Origin: Endotrypanum monterogeii
Taxonomy: Eukaryota; Euglenozoa; Kinetoplastea; Trypanosomatida; Trypanosomatidae
NCBI GenBank assembly: GCA_000333855.2
Contig: CM007320.1
Coordinates: 3,012,112 to 3,076,111, forward strand
Length of the DNA: 64,000 nucleotides
Reading direction: 5' to 3'
The position numbers were made by a program, and so were the translations under genes. Within the stretch, counting starts at the first letter, position 1. Every line of letters starts with the position of its first letter. Shown here piece after piece: positions 41,799 to 51,730 of the stretch. Under the pieces are notes generated by a model. The model was not told where the DNA came from, searched no databases, and was given only the letters and a program-made list of their open reading frames with translations.

Positions 41799-42635
41799 TA
41801 TATATATATAGATTCATGTAATTTGCGCGGAGAGGAGGGACATCACCAGATATACGCAATGTGGCCATCCAAACATGCATTTCAAGTGAAGGCGGGCAGA
41901 GAGAGATGAAGGCAAAGAGTTATTGAAGTATGTCGTAGACGACAGAGAGAGGAAGAGAGAGTCTTCGGAAAACTTTCAGGGAGCATTACCCATAAAATAA
42001 CGGCTGCACACACACACACACACAGGCAGTTGTTCGGGAGCCAGAGACTCCTTGCACATAATTCCAAACCGATGAAGTCTAGCGCCGCAAGTTAAGAGCG
42101 TCCGCGCAGTTTTCCATCTCTGAGAAGAAGATGTTTTTATTTTTCATTTATTCACTTATTTATATATCGATGTGTGCGCAGCGACCACAGCTTGATCCGG
42201 CAAAGTGCAAACAGCCTAATCCCTCTGCTGGAGCGGCAACAGTCACGGACGAAAATGCGTAAAGTGAAATCATCATCGCTGAGATTAGGTTTGAATATCT
42301 CGCTACGGTGCGGAATGAGGCAATAAAAACATACGGAGCGCACAAGAACAAACGTGTAGACGAGCCTGTGAGACGCGTCAAGATGCATGTTCACTTGATC
42401 GTGCGTCATCAAGTGCATTTGTTTTCATGCTCTTTGGGGGGGGGGGGAATGAGACTTCGTTAAGTTCAGATAATTCACGCAAAAACAAATAAAACATTAC
42501 TTCATAGGGGCGTGTTTTGGCGCTAAATATCGTATGCGAGTAACATCAGGAGCGGAAGATGAGAAAAGTTCTAGGCAACAGCAGCATTGACTGTGTGTCC
42601 GCAACCGCACGGCTGGCCTTCTCCCTTTTACCCCA
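41703..42635. other. Spacer between WD40-like gene and 986-residue gene
   Basis: The stretch contains two nearly contiguous (TA)n runs at 41764-41810, a short CA run at 42008-42024, a G12 run near 42437-42448 and otherwise unremarkable spacer. Confidence 0.65.
41764..41810. repeat. (TA)n tract
   Basis: About 23 TA units with one AA phase shift near 41790, about 60 nt upstream of the 986-residue gene's start. Confidence 0.95.
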
Positions 42636-45600
42636 TCACCCAACAACCTCAAATCCTTGACCAACGATGGCCACTCTTGATCGAGCTGGGATCTGTTCAT
42701 CGCCTGGCGGCCCGCCCAAAACGGCGGCGCCGCTTACACAACGCACACCAACACGCTGTGAATTCAAGCGACACAATTCCCCACGCTGCGCCGCCTCGGG
42801 ATCAAACTCCACAAGATGTTCTTCAGTGACCACCACAAGCGGTTGAGAAAGCGCCGGCCAGTGCACACTTCTCCCTGCTGTTAAACCGGTTGACGCACTC
42901 CAGAGCAATCGCAACTGAGCAGTGACCGTATCATCGCCGCGCGCCTCGTCGACCACCAGCGCCATCAAGTGCACAACCCCAGAGTCATGCAGAGTCGCAA
43001 ACCGCCAATGATGCCGACTAGAGTTCGCCTGAACTGCCAACACGTCCGGCATTCGCTGTAATTCGCTGATCGCGTTCACGCAAGACTTCTCCAGTTGCGC
43101 CTGAGAGCGTACAGTGTGTGACACAGAGTCGACCACGTACACGATACCATTTGTGTCTCCAGCCACGACTAAAGGCGATATTCGGTCATAGTTCAAAATG
43201 CAGGTCAATGCACCGTGGTCAAGGTCGTTTGCGCAACTCATACACATGATCGGCCTTGTCTGCTCTGTATTCAGCACCCCTTGCCACCGAAGCTGCAGTG
43301 TAGCGCCGCCTGTCGACTGACACGCTCTACCCTCCACACCCTCGACTCTATGGACGCTAAAAAACAGCACAGTCCCATCACTGCTGCCGACAGCGAACTC
43401 CGTCGGGCTCACCACTGTCACCGCCATAAACCGTGGCATACGGTCGGTAAGCGTCAGCGAGGCAGACCCCCCGGCAGCCTGCTTTGCGCGCCGCCTGTGG
43501 AACCGGGCGCTACTGATGCAACGCTTCTCCGGGGCCATGTCAGTATGCAAGTTACTTGCCGATACTCCATTTTTCCCTGGCCCCGCCGCGCTCAGCCGCG
43601 ACGGGGTGCGACCACCGCACCACCAATCCAGCAACTCCAGAGGGCTAGATAGCTCTGCAGCAGACCACAAGTTCACCATAGCGCCGCCGCCCACCGAGAC
43701 GAACCGTAACGCATTTACCTCTGTTCGGGGCAAAACAGCCAACGCCAAGATGTTGGAATGATGAGTACCACACACGTTCAGCGGCGCTAGCAAGCCATCA
43801 GACAAGGAATGCGTATGAGGTAGCTCAGTGGCCGCATCCGCCGCCTGAATCGGGAAAATGACAAGACTGCAGTCTTCATTACCCATCAAAAGGCAGTCAA
43901 GTGGCGCCGGCGCGTATGCCACGCAGTTGTAGTCCTTGCCTGGGAAGCCTTTGCCGTACAACAGAGCTGTGTGAACTCCACGGAGTGGAAGCGTATTCTG
44001 TGTCGATCCGACTCGACCGGTCTGCACAACCGCCTGCTCCACTGTTTGGCCGTCAGAGCAGTGCGCAAAGAACGCCGACAGGCCACCACTTGGCGAGTCG
44101 GAAACGACGCGCGCGGTCAACAGGCGTGGCGCGCGAACTCCGTCACAGCTGCCAACCGACACCCACGACGTTTTCCCGGGAACACGGTAAAGGAAAGAAA
44201 CGGTTGTGCCGCACTGAACAACCCACAACGAGGGCGATATAGAAAGGACGGAGGATACCTCAAAGGGTAGACGCAGCGGCTCTACCGCGCACGATGACAT
44301 CGGAAACGCCTCCGCGGCCTTATCACTGCATGAGGAGGAGAGATCCAAATACACATATCCTACCACACCACCGGTTCCAGCAGCTGTGATGAGAAGAGTC
44401 GATGGCATGCATACATTGTCGGCAGCTTTTGTAAAGCAACAAAATTCGATGCAGATTGCGGTAATGGCGATATGTAGGCGTTCGGCAAAGACGTATCGGT
44501 GAATACGCGCAGCCGCCCTCAGGGAAGTAGTGGAGGGCAGCGGGTCACCTTGGACAGCAACACTTGTGAATTCTATTGACGAGTTCGACACGTCATGCCT
44601 TGTGCCCAGCAGGCACCCATCCTTATCTCCAACGAACAGCCAAACCGCAAGAGCAGCATCCCTCTTCGCACCCCCGCAGTCGTCGCCATTGCTCTCACCC
44701 ACGCTTTGCTGACCGCCTACGATGTGTACCAACGACAAGGCCGTCGTGAGACTTCCCGGACCGTCGCTATAGACAGCGAGCGTGTACCAGACAGCACTTG
44801 TCGAAAGCACGGCAGACCCACTGCCCGCACTAGACCGCCCTGAGCTCGCAGACGCATGAGAAAACATCAACCGTAGTCTCGAAAGCACTACTGCACCCCG
44901 TAGATGATTTGTTGCGACAATGAACTCGGTCGCAGTTGCGCCTACTGAGCTGTGTGCCTCAGCACCGGTGTGGCTGTTAGACGACTCGGCGATGACGCTG
45001 AGGTTGAAGTGGGGGGCCGACAAAGCGGATATCTGAGTGATTTTGCCAAAAGAGTGCAGAGCTGACGTTACCAAAAACCTCCGCTCATCTGGCCGGTGGG
45101 TTTTCTGTGCGGCGACTGAAACCACCGGAAGAAACTCATCTAACCTCGCGCTGGAAAAGCTGTACGGTACAACGCACAGGACACCAGTTGTTGTACCAAT
45201 CAGTGCGCAGCCCACAGAAGCGAGGCTAGATCCTTTCATTGAGGATTCGCAAGACGCTGCGACAACGCTTTCCAAGGTAGCTGGCAAACCACAGTCCAGG
45301 GGAGAATCACCCCTGGCACCTCCACTACGCTGCTGCGAAGCTTCGACGGGAAGGGCGATCCACCAGCTGCTCGCAGATGAATGACTACACTTCACACATA
45401 AGGCACCACCCGTGCACGCGAGGAGTAACCCATTGCTGTCCACATGCACTGCACGCACCTGATCCATCTTCCGTGCTGACACGGTTAATGCAGGGCATGG
45501 CTGGAGTACATCCGCTCTTCCCTCAGCGACTGCACCTTCGTCCAACTTCACCGTCGCCTCAATAGGAGGCCTCAACATTAACTCGCGCATTCGCAGTTGC

Positions 45601-47009
45601 GCCGATCCCATCCTGTGGTCTGTCCCGTCCTCCGAGGCAGAGTCTAGTGAATGGGCGAAGACAGCCCCATCGAAACCACCAGAGACGAGTGTCAAAGACT
45701 GCCGTGTAGCCGTAGAGAAGGCCACGCGATATGCGCCATGCCCACGATGCTGATGAGGTCGCACGAGGCGAGGCGTTGCCACGCCTTCGAAGGTGTCGGA
45801 ATCATCTACACCATCTACGGACGGCCCAACCAAGTCCCCACATTCGCTATGATTTACCTCGATCGCGTGCACAGAGCCGTCCTCGCCGGCAACGCCAACG
45901 TGCACCGTACAGCTCCGCCAAGATCGCTCACAATTCTCCACCACCCGCTGCCGCCACGCGGCGTGCACCGCAACGTCGAAAATACGACTGCGGGCGAAAT
46001 CGGGACCGCCCCCACGCCACAACAAGACCCAGCCGTTTTCCTGTGGATTCACGTGCTGCTCAGGGGAGTCGCCAATCCGTGTGATGGGGTATCGTCGCCC
46101 ATACAGCGCCACAGATCGATCGTCACTGCACGAAACGAGATGCATTCGAGCGAGCAAAGCCGTTTTATCCCACGTATTGGAAACGTTGGACAACGCAGAG
46201 AAGACACCTGTCACGCGAACCGCAAAAATCGCACATCCACTGGGATGGGCCTGAACACGAGACACAACGCACGCCGCCTCATTCTGTTTGCAGGTACTCA
46301 GTGCTGTTATGGAACCCTCTCCTGCACCCTCCTCGTGCCAGAAAGCCTTCCACTCTACCACCTCCCCCGTGTATGTCGCCGCGAACAGGTGACATGAAGC
46401 ATACGCCGTCCGCTCAACATCTCTGACCGATGTTCCCTCGCAGCTGTCGGGCAAGAAGGGATTAAGCACAAAACAATCCGCAGCAAGCACCACGCCTAGC
46501 AGCGGACCACGAATGCGTGCGAACGGGCAGCACGACGAAATGTCATGTGGATCCGAAGTGGGAGGCGTACTGAGCGTTCTCACGATGAGGTCCAATGCGC
46601 AGTAAAACAAATTATTCGATGCAGTGAGTACGAGAACTACTCCTCTTCGCGCGTCAGCCACGACGCGCAAGACACGCTCCCCGTCAGCACGTAGCACAGT
46701 AGTGCACAAGGAGCTTGACAGGTCGCCTTCAGCCCCACATTGGACGAGGAGGTGATCTGCGGCGCCCATAAAGACAAGAGGAGCGTGCGTCGAGCTGTAC
46801 GCCACCTCGAGTGAAATGATGCTCGTTCCCTGCGGGGCCGTGGCAAATCGTGCGGTGTTGAGAAAACTCTGGGATCCACTGGTCAGGCTGCATGACGATG
46901 AGACCCTTTCACTACGGTAGACATAATTGCCCGAGGCAAAGTAGACATCGCCAGTACTCGCTGGACACGCAATGGCAGTGATGGGCGCGTCATAGACGTT
47001 GCGCCGCAT
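42636..47009 (-). CDS. Large WD40-repeat-like protein (WDR6/Trm734-like, putative)
   Basis: The protein is 1457 residues from ATG 47007-47009 (MRRNVYDAPITAIACPAST). Scattered blade-like motifs occur through the whole length: MHLVSCSDDRSVALYG, CTVHVGVAGEDGSVHAIEV, SLTLVSGGFDGAVFAHSLD, RFVSVGGGAMVNLWS and FAVGSSDGTVLFFSVH. This points to two or three beta-propellers. The order and spacing (an HxxHxGH-like region before SGGFDG, a late SVGGGAMVNLW blade, long insertions) recall WDR6/Trm734, the partner of the tRNA 2'-O-methyltransferase FTSJ1/Trm7 acting at position 34 of the anticodon loop. That is an inference from pattern, and other large propeller proteins are possible. There is no signal peptide or membrane segment. 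A very strong polypyrimidine tract precedes the start. Confidence 0.6.
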   Translation of the reverse strand: MRRNVYDAPITAIACPASTGDVYFASGNYVYRSERVSSSCSLTSGSQSFLNTARFATAPQGTSIISLEVAYSSTHAPLVFMGAADHLLVQCGAEGDLSSSLCTTVLRADGERVLRVVADARRGVVLVLTASNNLFYCALDLIVRTLSTPPTSDPHDISSCCPFARIRGPLLGVVLAADCFVLNPFLPDSCEGTSVRDVERTAYASCHLFAATYTGEVVEWKAFWHEEGAGEGSITALSTCKQNEAACVVSRVQAHPSGCAIFAVRVTGVFSALSNVSNTWDKTALLARMHLVSCSDDRSVALYGRRYPITRIGDSPEQHVNPQENGWVLLWRGGGPDFARSRIFDVAVHAAWRQRVVENCERSWRSCTVHVGVAGEDGSVHAIEVNHSECGDLVGPSVDGVDDSDTFEGVATPRLVRPHQHRGHGAYRVAFSTATRQSLTLVSGGFDGAVFAHSLDSASEDGTDHRMGSAQLRMRELMLRPPIEATVKLDEGAVAEGRADVLQPCPALTVSARKMDQVRAVHVDSNGLLLACTGGALCVKCSHSSASSWWIALPVEASQQRSGGARGDSPLDCGLPATLESVVAASCESSMKGSSLASVGCALIGTTTGVLCVVPYSFSSARLDEFLPVVSVAAQKTHRPDERRFLVTSALHSFGKITQISALSAPHFNLSVIAESSNSHTGAEAHSSVGATATEFIVATNHLRGAVVLSRLRLMFSHASASSGRSSAGSGSAVLSTSAVWYTLAVYSDGPGSLTTALSLVHIVGGQQSVGESNGDDCGGAKRDAALAVWLFVGDKDGCLLGTRHDVSNSSIEFTSVAVQGDPLPSTTSLRAAARIHRYVFAERLHIAITAICIEFCCFTKAADNVCMPSTLLITAAGTGGVVGYVYLDLSSSCSDKAAEAFPMSSCAVEPLRLPFEVSSVLSISPSLWVVQCGTTVSFLYRVPGKTSWVSVGSCDGVRAPRLLTARVVSDSPSGGLSAFFAHCSDGQTVEQAVVQTGRVGSTQNTLPLRGVHTALLYGKGFPGKDYNCVAYAPAPLDCLLMGNEDCSLVIFPIQAADAATELPHTHSLSDGLLAPLNVCGTHHSNILALAVLPRTEVNALRFVSVGGGAMVNLWSAAELSSPLELLDWWCGGRTPSRLSAAGPGKNGVSASNLHTDMAPEKRCISSARFHRRRAKQAAGGSASLTLTDRMPRFMAVTVVSPTEFAVGSSDGTVLFFSVHRVEGVEGRACQSTGGATLQLRWQGVLNTEQTRPIMCMSCANDLDHGALTCILNYDRISPLVVAGDTNGIVYVVDSVSHTVRSQAQLEKSCVNAISELQRMPDVLAVQANSSRHHWRFATLHDSGVVHLMALVVDEARGDDTVTAQLRLLWSASTGLTAGRSVHWPALSQPLVVVTEEHLVEFDPEAAQRGELCRLNSQRVGVRCVSGAAVLGGPPGDEQIPARSRVAIVGQGFEVVG

Positions 47010-47022
47010 AGGCGGCGAAGAG

Positions 47023-47024
47023 CT
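47023..47024 (-). promoter_or_regulatory. Predicted spliced-leader acceptor AG, WD40-like gene
   Basis: On the minus strand a CT-only stretch of about 40 nt (47025-47065) is followed by its first AG in CCCCAAG here. The 5' UTR would be only about 13 nt, so a second upstream site may be used. Confidence 0.4.
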
Positions 47025-47551
47025 TGGGGAAAGGAAAAAGGGGTAAGGGAAGGGGGTGGGGGCACTTGATCTGGATGGATAAAAAGAGGATGTGTGCGCC
47101 CAAAAGGGGCGGAGGCTGTCTTGAGTGAAACGAGGTTAGAAAAAGGTCCCGTCAATGCGAACAAAAAAAAACAGCAGAGAAAGCCGTGGACAAGAAAAAG
47201 GAAAAAGATGAGGCTAAAGGTGAATGCGAAGGGAGGCAACTTGATGGCAAAAGTGTACAAAGAAGTAGTGATACTGAGAGCACAGAGCACTGGCAGCGAA
47301 ACGGCAGCGCCTGCGTCTCAACGAAGCCATCCCCACTCGAATACCGACTATAACAAAATGATACTACTATCAGAGTATATATATATTCGGGGCCAATATT
47401 GGAAGCACATTGTGAGGACAAAGTGCCAATGTCGCCGGGAGGGACATCCTCTTGTTTTTTTTTGCTTCAACGTTACCGTGCGTAATCTGTCGCCTCGACG
47501 TTCATACTGTAGTATAATACTGTACAATGCACAAACATATAAGTATAAACA

Positions 47552-47554
<3 letters not shown>

Positions 47555-47585
<31 letters not shown>
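47555..47585. repeat. (TA)n tract
   Basis: About 15 TA units in the WD40 / OS-9-like spacer. Confidence 0.95.
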
Positions 47586-47587
<2 letters not shown>

Positions 47588-47724
47588 CCCAGTTGTCTTG
47601 CAGGCATATGTATGTAATTCTTCTTCCCTGTTATGCCTTTTGAAGCACAGAAGCAAGTCCTCATTAGTATGCGATATACCGCACAAGCCGAATCCTGGCG
47701 TCCCAGCCCACCACCCGTCCCCTT

Positions 47725-47754
47725 GCGCACGAGTCCTCCATAGGACTCGTGCGC
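47725..47754. repeat. Perfect 13-bp inverted repeat (hairpin, CCAT loop)
   Basis: GCGCACGAGTCCT at 47725-47737 pairs perfectly with AGGACTCGTGCGC at 47742-47754 around a 4-nt loop. It abuts the edge of dispersed repeat copy B and is absent from copy A. Confidence 0.9.
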
Positions 47755-48219
47755 AGCGCTACAAAACGCTCGCACAGCTCGTCGGCGCTGACACTTCAAC
47801 GCAGCCCTCACCGCACACTCAGAAGACAACCGCTTCGCTGGAGGCGTTTCGCTGCCCCCTGATAGATGAGCCGCTCGCAGCGAGCACCATCCTTCGATGG
47901 CGACTCGGCCCCTGCGCCAGTGGGTGGTAGGGGCCGGGTGCGCTACACCCGAGCTGCTCTGACCGTCATGAGAGGAAGGCGCAGACTCCGCCGCCGCCGC
48001 CGCACCTCATCCTGAAGGTGGCAGTCGCCACACGCGCGAAGCTTCCGATTGACTTGTCTGTCCTCCACGCCACGCGTGCCGGAAACTGTCCCTCTCGCTG
48101 CCTCCCTCCCTCCTGCTCCTGCTAGGGGTGGCTTTGCATTGGCATGTGCGTAGGCGGACGCAGGGCATCGCTGCAGGAGTGTGTGCACGGGAGCCCATCG
48201 CGATGGACACCGCGCACTG
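47755..48219 (-). repeat. Dispersed repeat copy B (SIDER-like retroposon remnant)
   Basis: This 465-bp block is the reverse complement of copy A at 12636-13112, with about 98-99% identity outside an 11-nt indel. It lies about 400 nt downstream of the OS-9-like stop codon, in its presumed 3' UTR and in the sense orientation of that transcript, whereas copy A is in the opposite sense relative to transcription. No coding capacity is credible. Confidence 0.75.
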
Positions 48220-48623
48220 GCGCATGCCATCGTCATTGTATAATTTGGTAGCTGCACACAAGTTCACATGTTCGTCCTCTACACAGAACATACGCGGCAG
48301 CAAAGCTCAATAGGTTCACCACTCCCTGCGCGCTGAACACGATTTGGCAAAAAAAAAAGAAACGAAGACAGAGGAGGGGGAGAAACCATTGAAAAAAAAA
48401 ATGTGATTCCATTTCAGTGCAACAAACAACCCAAAACAGAATATATATATATAGTCGACTGAAGAAAGGCGCCGCAGCGCAACCGCGTCCAAGCAGATCA
48501 ACCTAGAGAAACATACCGCAGCCGAAGGTATATCACACACAAGAGAATACACACGCTCATGTATTGTCAACACAACCTACAACCCAACAGCGTTGTGGGT
48601 TGAAACATTCACGCAGCGCTCTG

Positions 48624-49361
48624 CTATTCATCGATCATCTGGCACTGCACGGTCTCCTCCACACGCTGGTGATCCAGTAGGGGTATGCTGCAAAACCTAC
48701 TCGCTTGTAGACGCATCACGTACCGGCACTGTGAGGACTCATACAGGTTCATGTACGGGATCGGGTTCTGAAATTTAGATGTGCGGCAGTAGTATCGCAC
48801 CTCCGTCTCGAATCGACGGCCCTTATCGTACGGGCACTCGTCACCGTCAGGATAAAGAGCTGCGGCGTATCGACCAAATGCATCGTTACCGCTCCAGTAG
48901 TGCGACACAGTGCGATTCTGAGTGCTTCCCAAAAGGCGACTTTTCTTCTCAGAAGAGATATCCTCGCGTATCTCAGCACCCCAGCAATAAAATCTTTCGT
49001 ACTTCCCTTGCACATGATAGATACAAGGATGATTGCTGTTCTGTAGCTCAGCTATCAAGGCCTCTAGCTGATACCCCAGTTCACCAGGTTCACTTTCGCG
49101 TGGGGTACGACGCTCTAGTCTGACGGTTTCACATACATATCGAGAGCCATTGCTGAGTTGAACGTATCGCGCTGTGTTTGACCCCTCAGCATCTCTGTCT
49201 TGTCGATTGCGGCCACTAGAGGGTGCAAACAGAAGAAGATGATGGTGCTCTACACGGTTTGAGGGATCCATCAACGCTGCCGACGCGCTACCTGCACCAA
49301 CCGCTGAGCAGATGAGCACTGCTGCAGCGAGCCATAGGGCGAAACCACCACTGCGCACCAT
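48624..49361 (-). CDS. Secreted/ER MRH-domain protein, OS-9/Yos9-like
   Basis: The protein is 245 residues with a clear signal peptide (residues 1 to about 28; hydrophobic core ALWLAAAVLICSAVGA). Residues about 111-228 fit a mannose-6-phosphate receptor homology domain: six cysteines (113, 126, 176, 192, 212, 224), PCIYHV...RFYCWG, DGDECPY...RRFETEVRYYC, and NLYESSQCRYVMRL...FC. The order and spacing follow OS-9. Of the four mannose-contacting residues, the Arg (182/183), Glu208 and Tyr214 have counterparts; the Gln appears replaced by Glu/Arg near 131-133, and the tandem Trp of OS-9 is missing. Two N-glycosylation sites (Asn71, Asn149) are visible. OS-9 delivers misfolded glycoproteins to ER-associated degradation, and this shorter protein may be its counterpart. 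No KDEL-type signal is present. Confidence 0.75.
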   Translation of the reverse strand: MVRSGGFALWLAAAVLICSAVGAGSASAALMDPSNRVEHHHLLLFAPSSGRNRQDRDAEGSNTARYVQLSNGSRYVCETVRLERRTPRESEPGELGYQLEALIAELQNSNHPCIYHVQGKYERFYCWGAEIREDISSEKKSRLLGSTQNRTVSHYWSGNDAFGRYAAALYPDGDECPYDKGRRFETEVRYYCRTSKFQNPIPYMNLYESSQCRYVMRLQASRFCSIPLLDHQRVEETVQCQMIDE

Positions 49362-50362
49362 CGTTGGTGGTCAGGAGCCAAAACGGAAAAAATGCGGAAG
49401 ACAGGCTAATTATTGAATGATTTAAGCGGTGCCTCGTGTCTTCTATGATTTGATCCTTAATATTATTATTGCACTAGTTTTTTTTTTGTTGTTGTTGTTG
49501 CTGTTTGGTCGGGAAGCCTACACTGTGCAGTGTTTTTTTTTTCCCCCGGAGACACACGGAAAATGGATACGTGTACCTGTAGTCTTGTGTTTGACTTATA
49601 GGGTGTGCCTGTGTGCGCACAAGAGCAGGTCTCGTGAAAGGCAACAAAAGCACTCAGCGGAATGGTGCCCAGTGGAATGGATGCTTTGTGGTGGACGGAA
49701 GCGCCTGTCTATTTGCGAAATCCATCTCATGTACACAAGAGATGTTACGCAAACGCAATAGTGTCGTGAAAGCGAACCAAACGGAGGGGAGGAGGAGGAG
49801 GAGGAGATGTGACACACAATCGTTTCACATAAAAAATTAAAAAAACGACAGAAAATAAAGATGCCGAGTGATGGTGCAGAAAAAAAAGTAGTCCCAAACC
49901 ACATCACCAATACGACGCAGACGAAAAAAATAACACAAGTGAACGTACACAAACATTACAAATCCCAAGGATGTCCATCAATGAGCGAAGTGAATATGCC
50001 CCTTCCATCTATTCGAAGCATGTCATATCCTTTGCTCCCGATCTTCACTTTTTCTTTTTCTGGCAGTAATTATGATGAGGGGATCCCACCGTGGCAGTGA
50101 CGCAATTGATCTCCCCCCCCCCCATCTAGGCCGTTCCCGTAACAGCCTCGTCGAGATGAAGTTGTTCCCACCACCAGCACCTTTATTTTCCTACCCCTCT
50201 GCGGGACGCCCAGAGCGCATATGAGTGCCTATGGCAAAAGGAAGGGAGAGGGAGGTGTGCCATGCGCACGGTGAAATTATCACTGGTCACACCATTTTTG
50301 TTTGTTTGTTTGTTTTTGGGGGGAATGCACGGAGGCAGCAAAGAACGCTACGGCTTCCAGGA
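49362..50362. other. Spacer between 455-residue gene and OS-9-like gene
   Basis: The stretch holds T-runs and a GTT repeat near 49484-49500, a GGA repeat at 49788-49808, A-rich sequence, a C9 run near 50115 and a TTTG repeat near 50298-50316. No gene is supported. Confidence 0.65.
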
Positions 50363-51730
50363 TCATAAGCATGAGCGCAACGTCTGCAGTACCACGTGAT
50401 CATTGCCCAAGTGCAGCCGCGCCCTCGCCAGCAAGTGCGACAATTGAGAGTCCTTCAAAAGAGGCGGACGATACTCTTCACGGAAAACATCGCCGGGCCA
50501 CCGCGTGGCCCCCAAAAGAGCGGCCCTCGCCCCAGCGCAGTCCCCCCACCCCCGCAGACCCGCCACAAGCCGGGCATCGCTGTCTGCGTTATGCAACCCC
50601 ACTGGAGTGAGAAACGCCTCCAAGAGAGCCAACAGAAAGCCATGAGCCGCGTCAGCGTGTCTATACGTGCTGTCGAGTTGTGCGCGGTCTCTTCGGATAA
50701 CGTCAAGTGCCTTAGCCGTGTGGTCTGCGACGCCACGTGACCCACCGGCAGCGACGTCAGCCGAGGTCTCCATTGCGAGAAAGGCAAAGGAGATGGAGTA
50801 GTGCAAACGAAAAGGCGCGTAGGTCGGATACAATGCAATAAGTTCCTCGTACGTTGCCGCAACTCGGATTGCCACGGCCGACCAGGAGGAGAAAGACAAT
50901 TCACAGAATTTCTTCGAAAGAGGTACATCACTCAACAGCCCTCGCTCGCACGCAGCCCCTCCAGACCAATTGAAGAGATCATAGGCCCTCTCCCGGGTGC
51001 CTTCCTCGCGCACGTCCGCCGCGTGTACCGTGTGCACGCGTGGGCTCCAGGAAAGCAAGTTGATGGTGCGCAGGAGCGCGCGTGCGTGGTCCACAGTGTC
51101 ATCCTGAAGTAGATAGTACTCAGGTAACACTGCGCTGTAAAGATAGATGTTGCCGAGCATCCAGCCGTGCGTGGTGCGCACAAGAGTAGTAGGCGCCTCG
51201 TGTATCTCGGAGTTCGCTTCCTGTAGCAGCATTGCCTTAAGCTTCGCGTAGCTCACATCCGCAGCACGTCGCAGCGCAGAGCCGACCGTGGACAGGTGGT
51301 GTTGACTAACGCCCAGATCGCGAAGCGCACGCCCGCCGTCGTCCAGCTCCTGTGCAAGAGCCACCTGCTCAAGTAGTTGCACGAACACGGCCCCCAAGCC
51401 CGCCGCCGTCTTGATCATGTACCCCAAGGTTTGTAGCGTAGCTCGTTTAGCCACCTGCGAGGTGGCCATGTCCAGTGCCATCACATCTCGTTCGGTCACC
51501 ACAGTGTGTTTCGTGGGTGAGCGGCGGGAATGCGGATACACACTCGATGGGAACGTAGTGAACTCATCAAAGCACACGTACAGCACCACGCACAATGTCA
51601 GGCAGCCCGCTGCGATCCAAACTCGAGACACGCGTTGTCGCTGCTTCGCGTAGCCGTTCGATGAGGATCCTCGAGCAGGCAGAGGCGGTACTACACCAGA
51701 GGCTCGAGGGATGCCACTGCGTCGATGCAT
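50363..51730 (-). CDS. Single-pass membrane protein of unknown function
   Basis: The protein is 455 residues from ATG 51728-51730 (MHRRSGIPRAS). A basic N-terminus of about 36 residues precedes one hydrophobic segment (about 37-54, VWIAAGCLTLCVVLYVCF), followed by about 400 residues without further membrane spans. This suggests a type II topology with a lumenal or external C-terminal domain. That domain is helical with repeated Ala/Leu patterns (for example ALRDLGVSQHHLSTVGSALRRAADVSYAKLKAMLL) and one potential N-glycosylation site (NWSG). It might form a TPR-like solenoid. I recognise no catalytic motif or family and assign no function. The frame is intact and its codon use matches its neighbours. 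Confidence 0.85.
   Translation of the reverse strand: MHRRSGIPRASGVVPPLPARGSSSNGYAKQRQRVSRVWIAAGCLTLCVVLYVCFDEFTTFPSSVYPHSRRSPTKHTVVTERDVMALDMATSQVAKRATLQTLGYMIKTAAGLGAVFVQLLEQVALAQELDDGGRALRDLGVSQHHLSTVGSALRRAADVSYAKLKAMLLQEANSEIHEAPTTLVRTTHGWMLGNIYLYSAVLPEYYLLQDDTVDHARALLRTINLLSWSPRVHTVHAADVREEGTRERAYDLFNWSGGAACERGLLSDVPLSKKFCELSFSSWSAVAIRVAATYEELIALYPTYAPFRLHYSISFAFLAMETSADVAAGGSRGVADHTAKALDVIRRDRAQLDSTYRHADAAHGFLLALLEAFLTPVGLHNADSDARLVAGLRGWGDCAGARAALLGATRWPGDVFREEYRPPLLKDSQLSHLLARARLHLGNDHVVLQTLRSCL

Larger units (their letters stand above)
47010..48623. other. Spacer with dispersed repeat and hairpin
   Basis: The stretch holds the WD40 gene leader, (TA)n at 47555-47585, a perfect hairpin at 47725-47754, repeat copy B at 47755-48219, and A-rich sequence of the OS-9-like 3' UTR. 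Confidence 0.7.

Noticed and set aside
45651..46397. 248-codon open frame on the plus strand
   Set aside because: Antisense shadow of the WD40-like gene with no recognisable motif.
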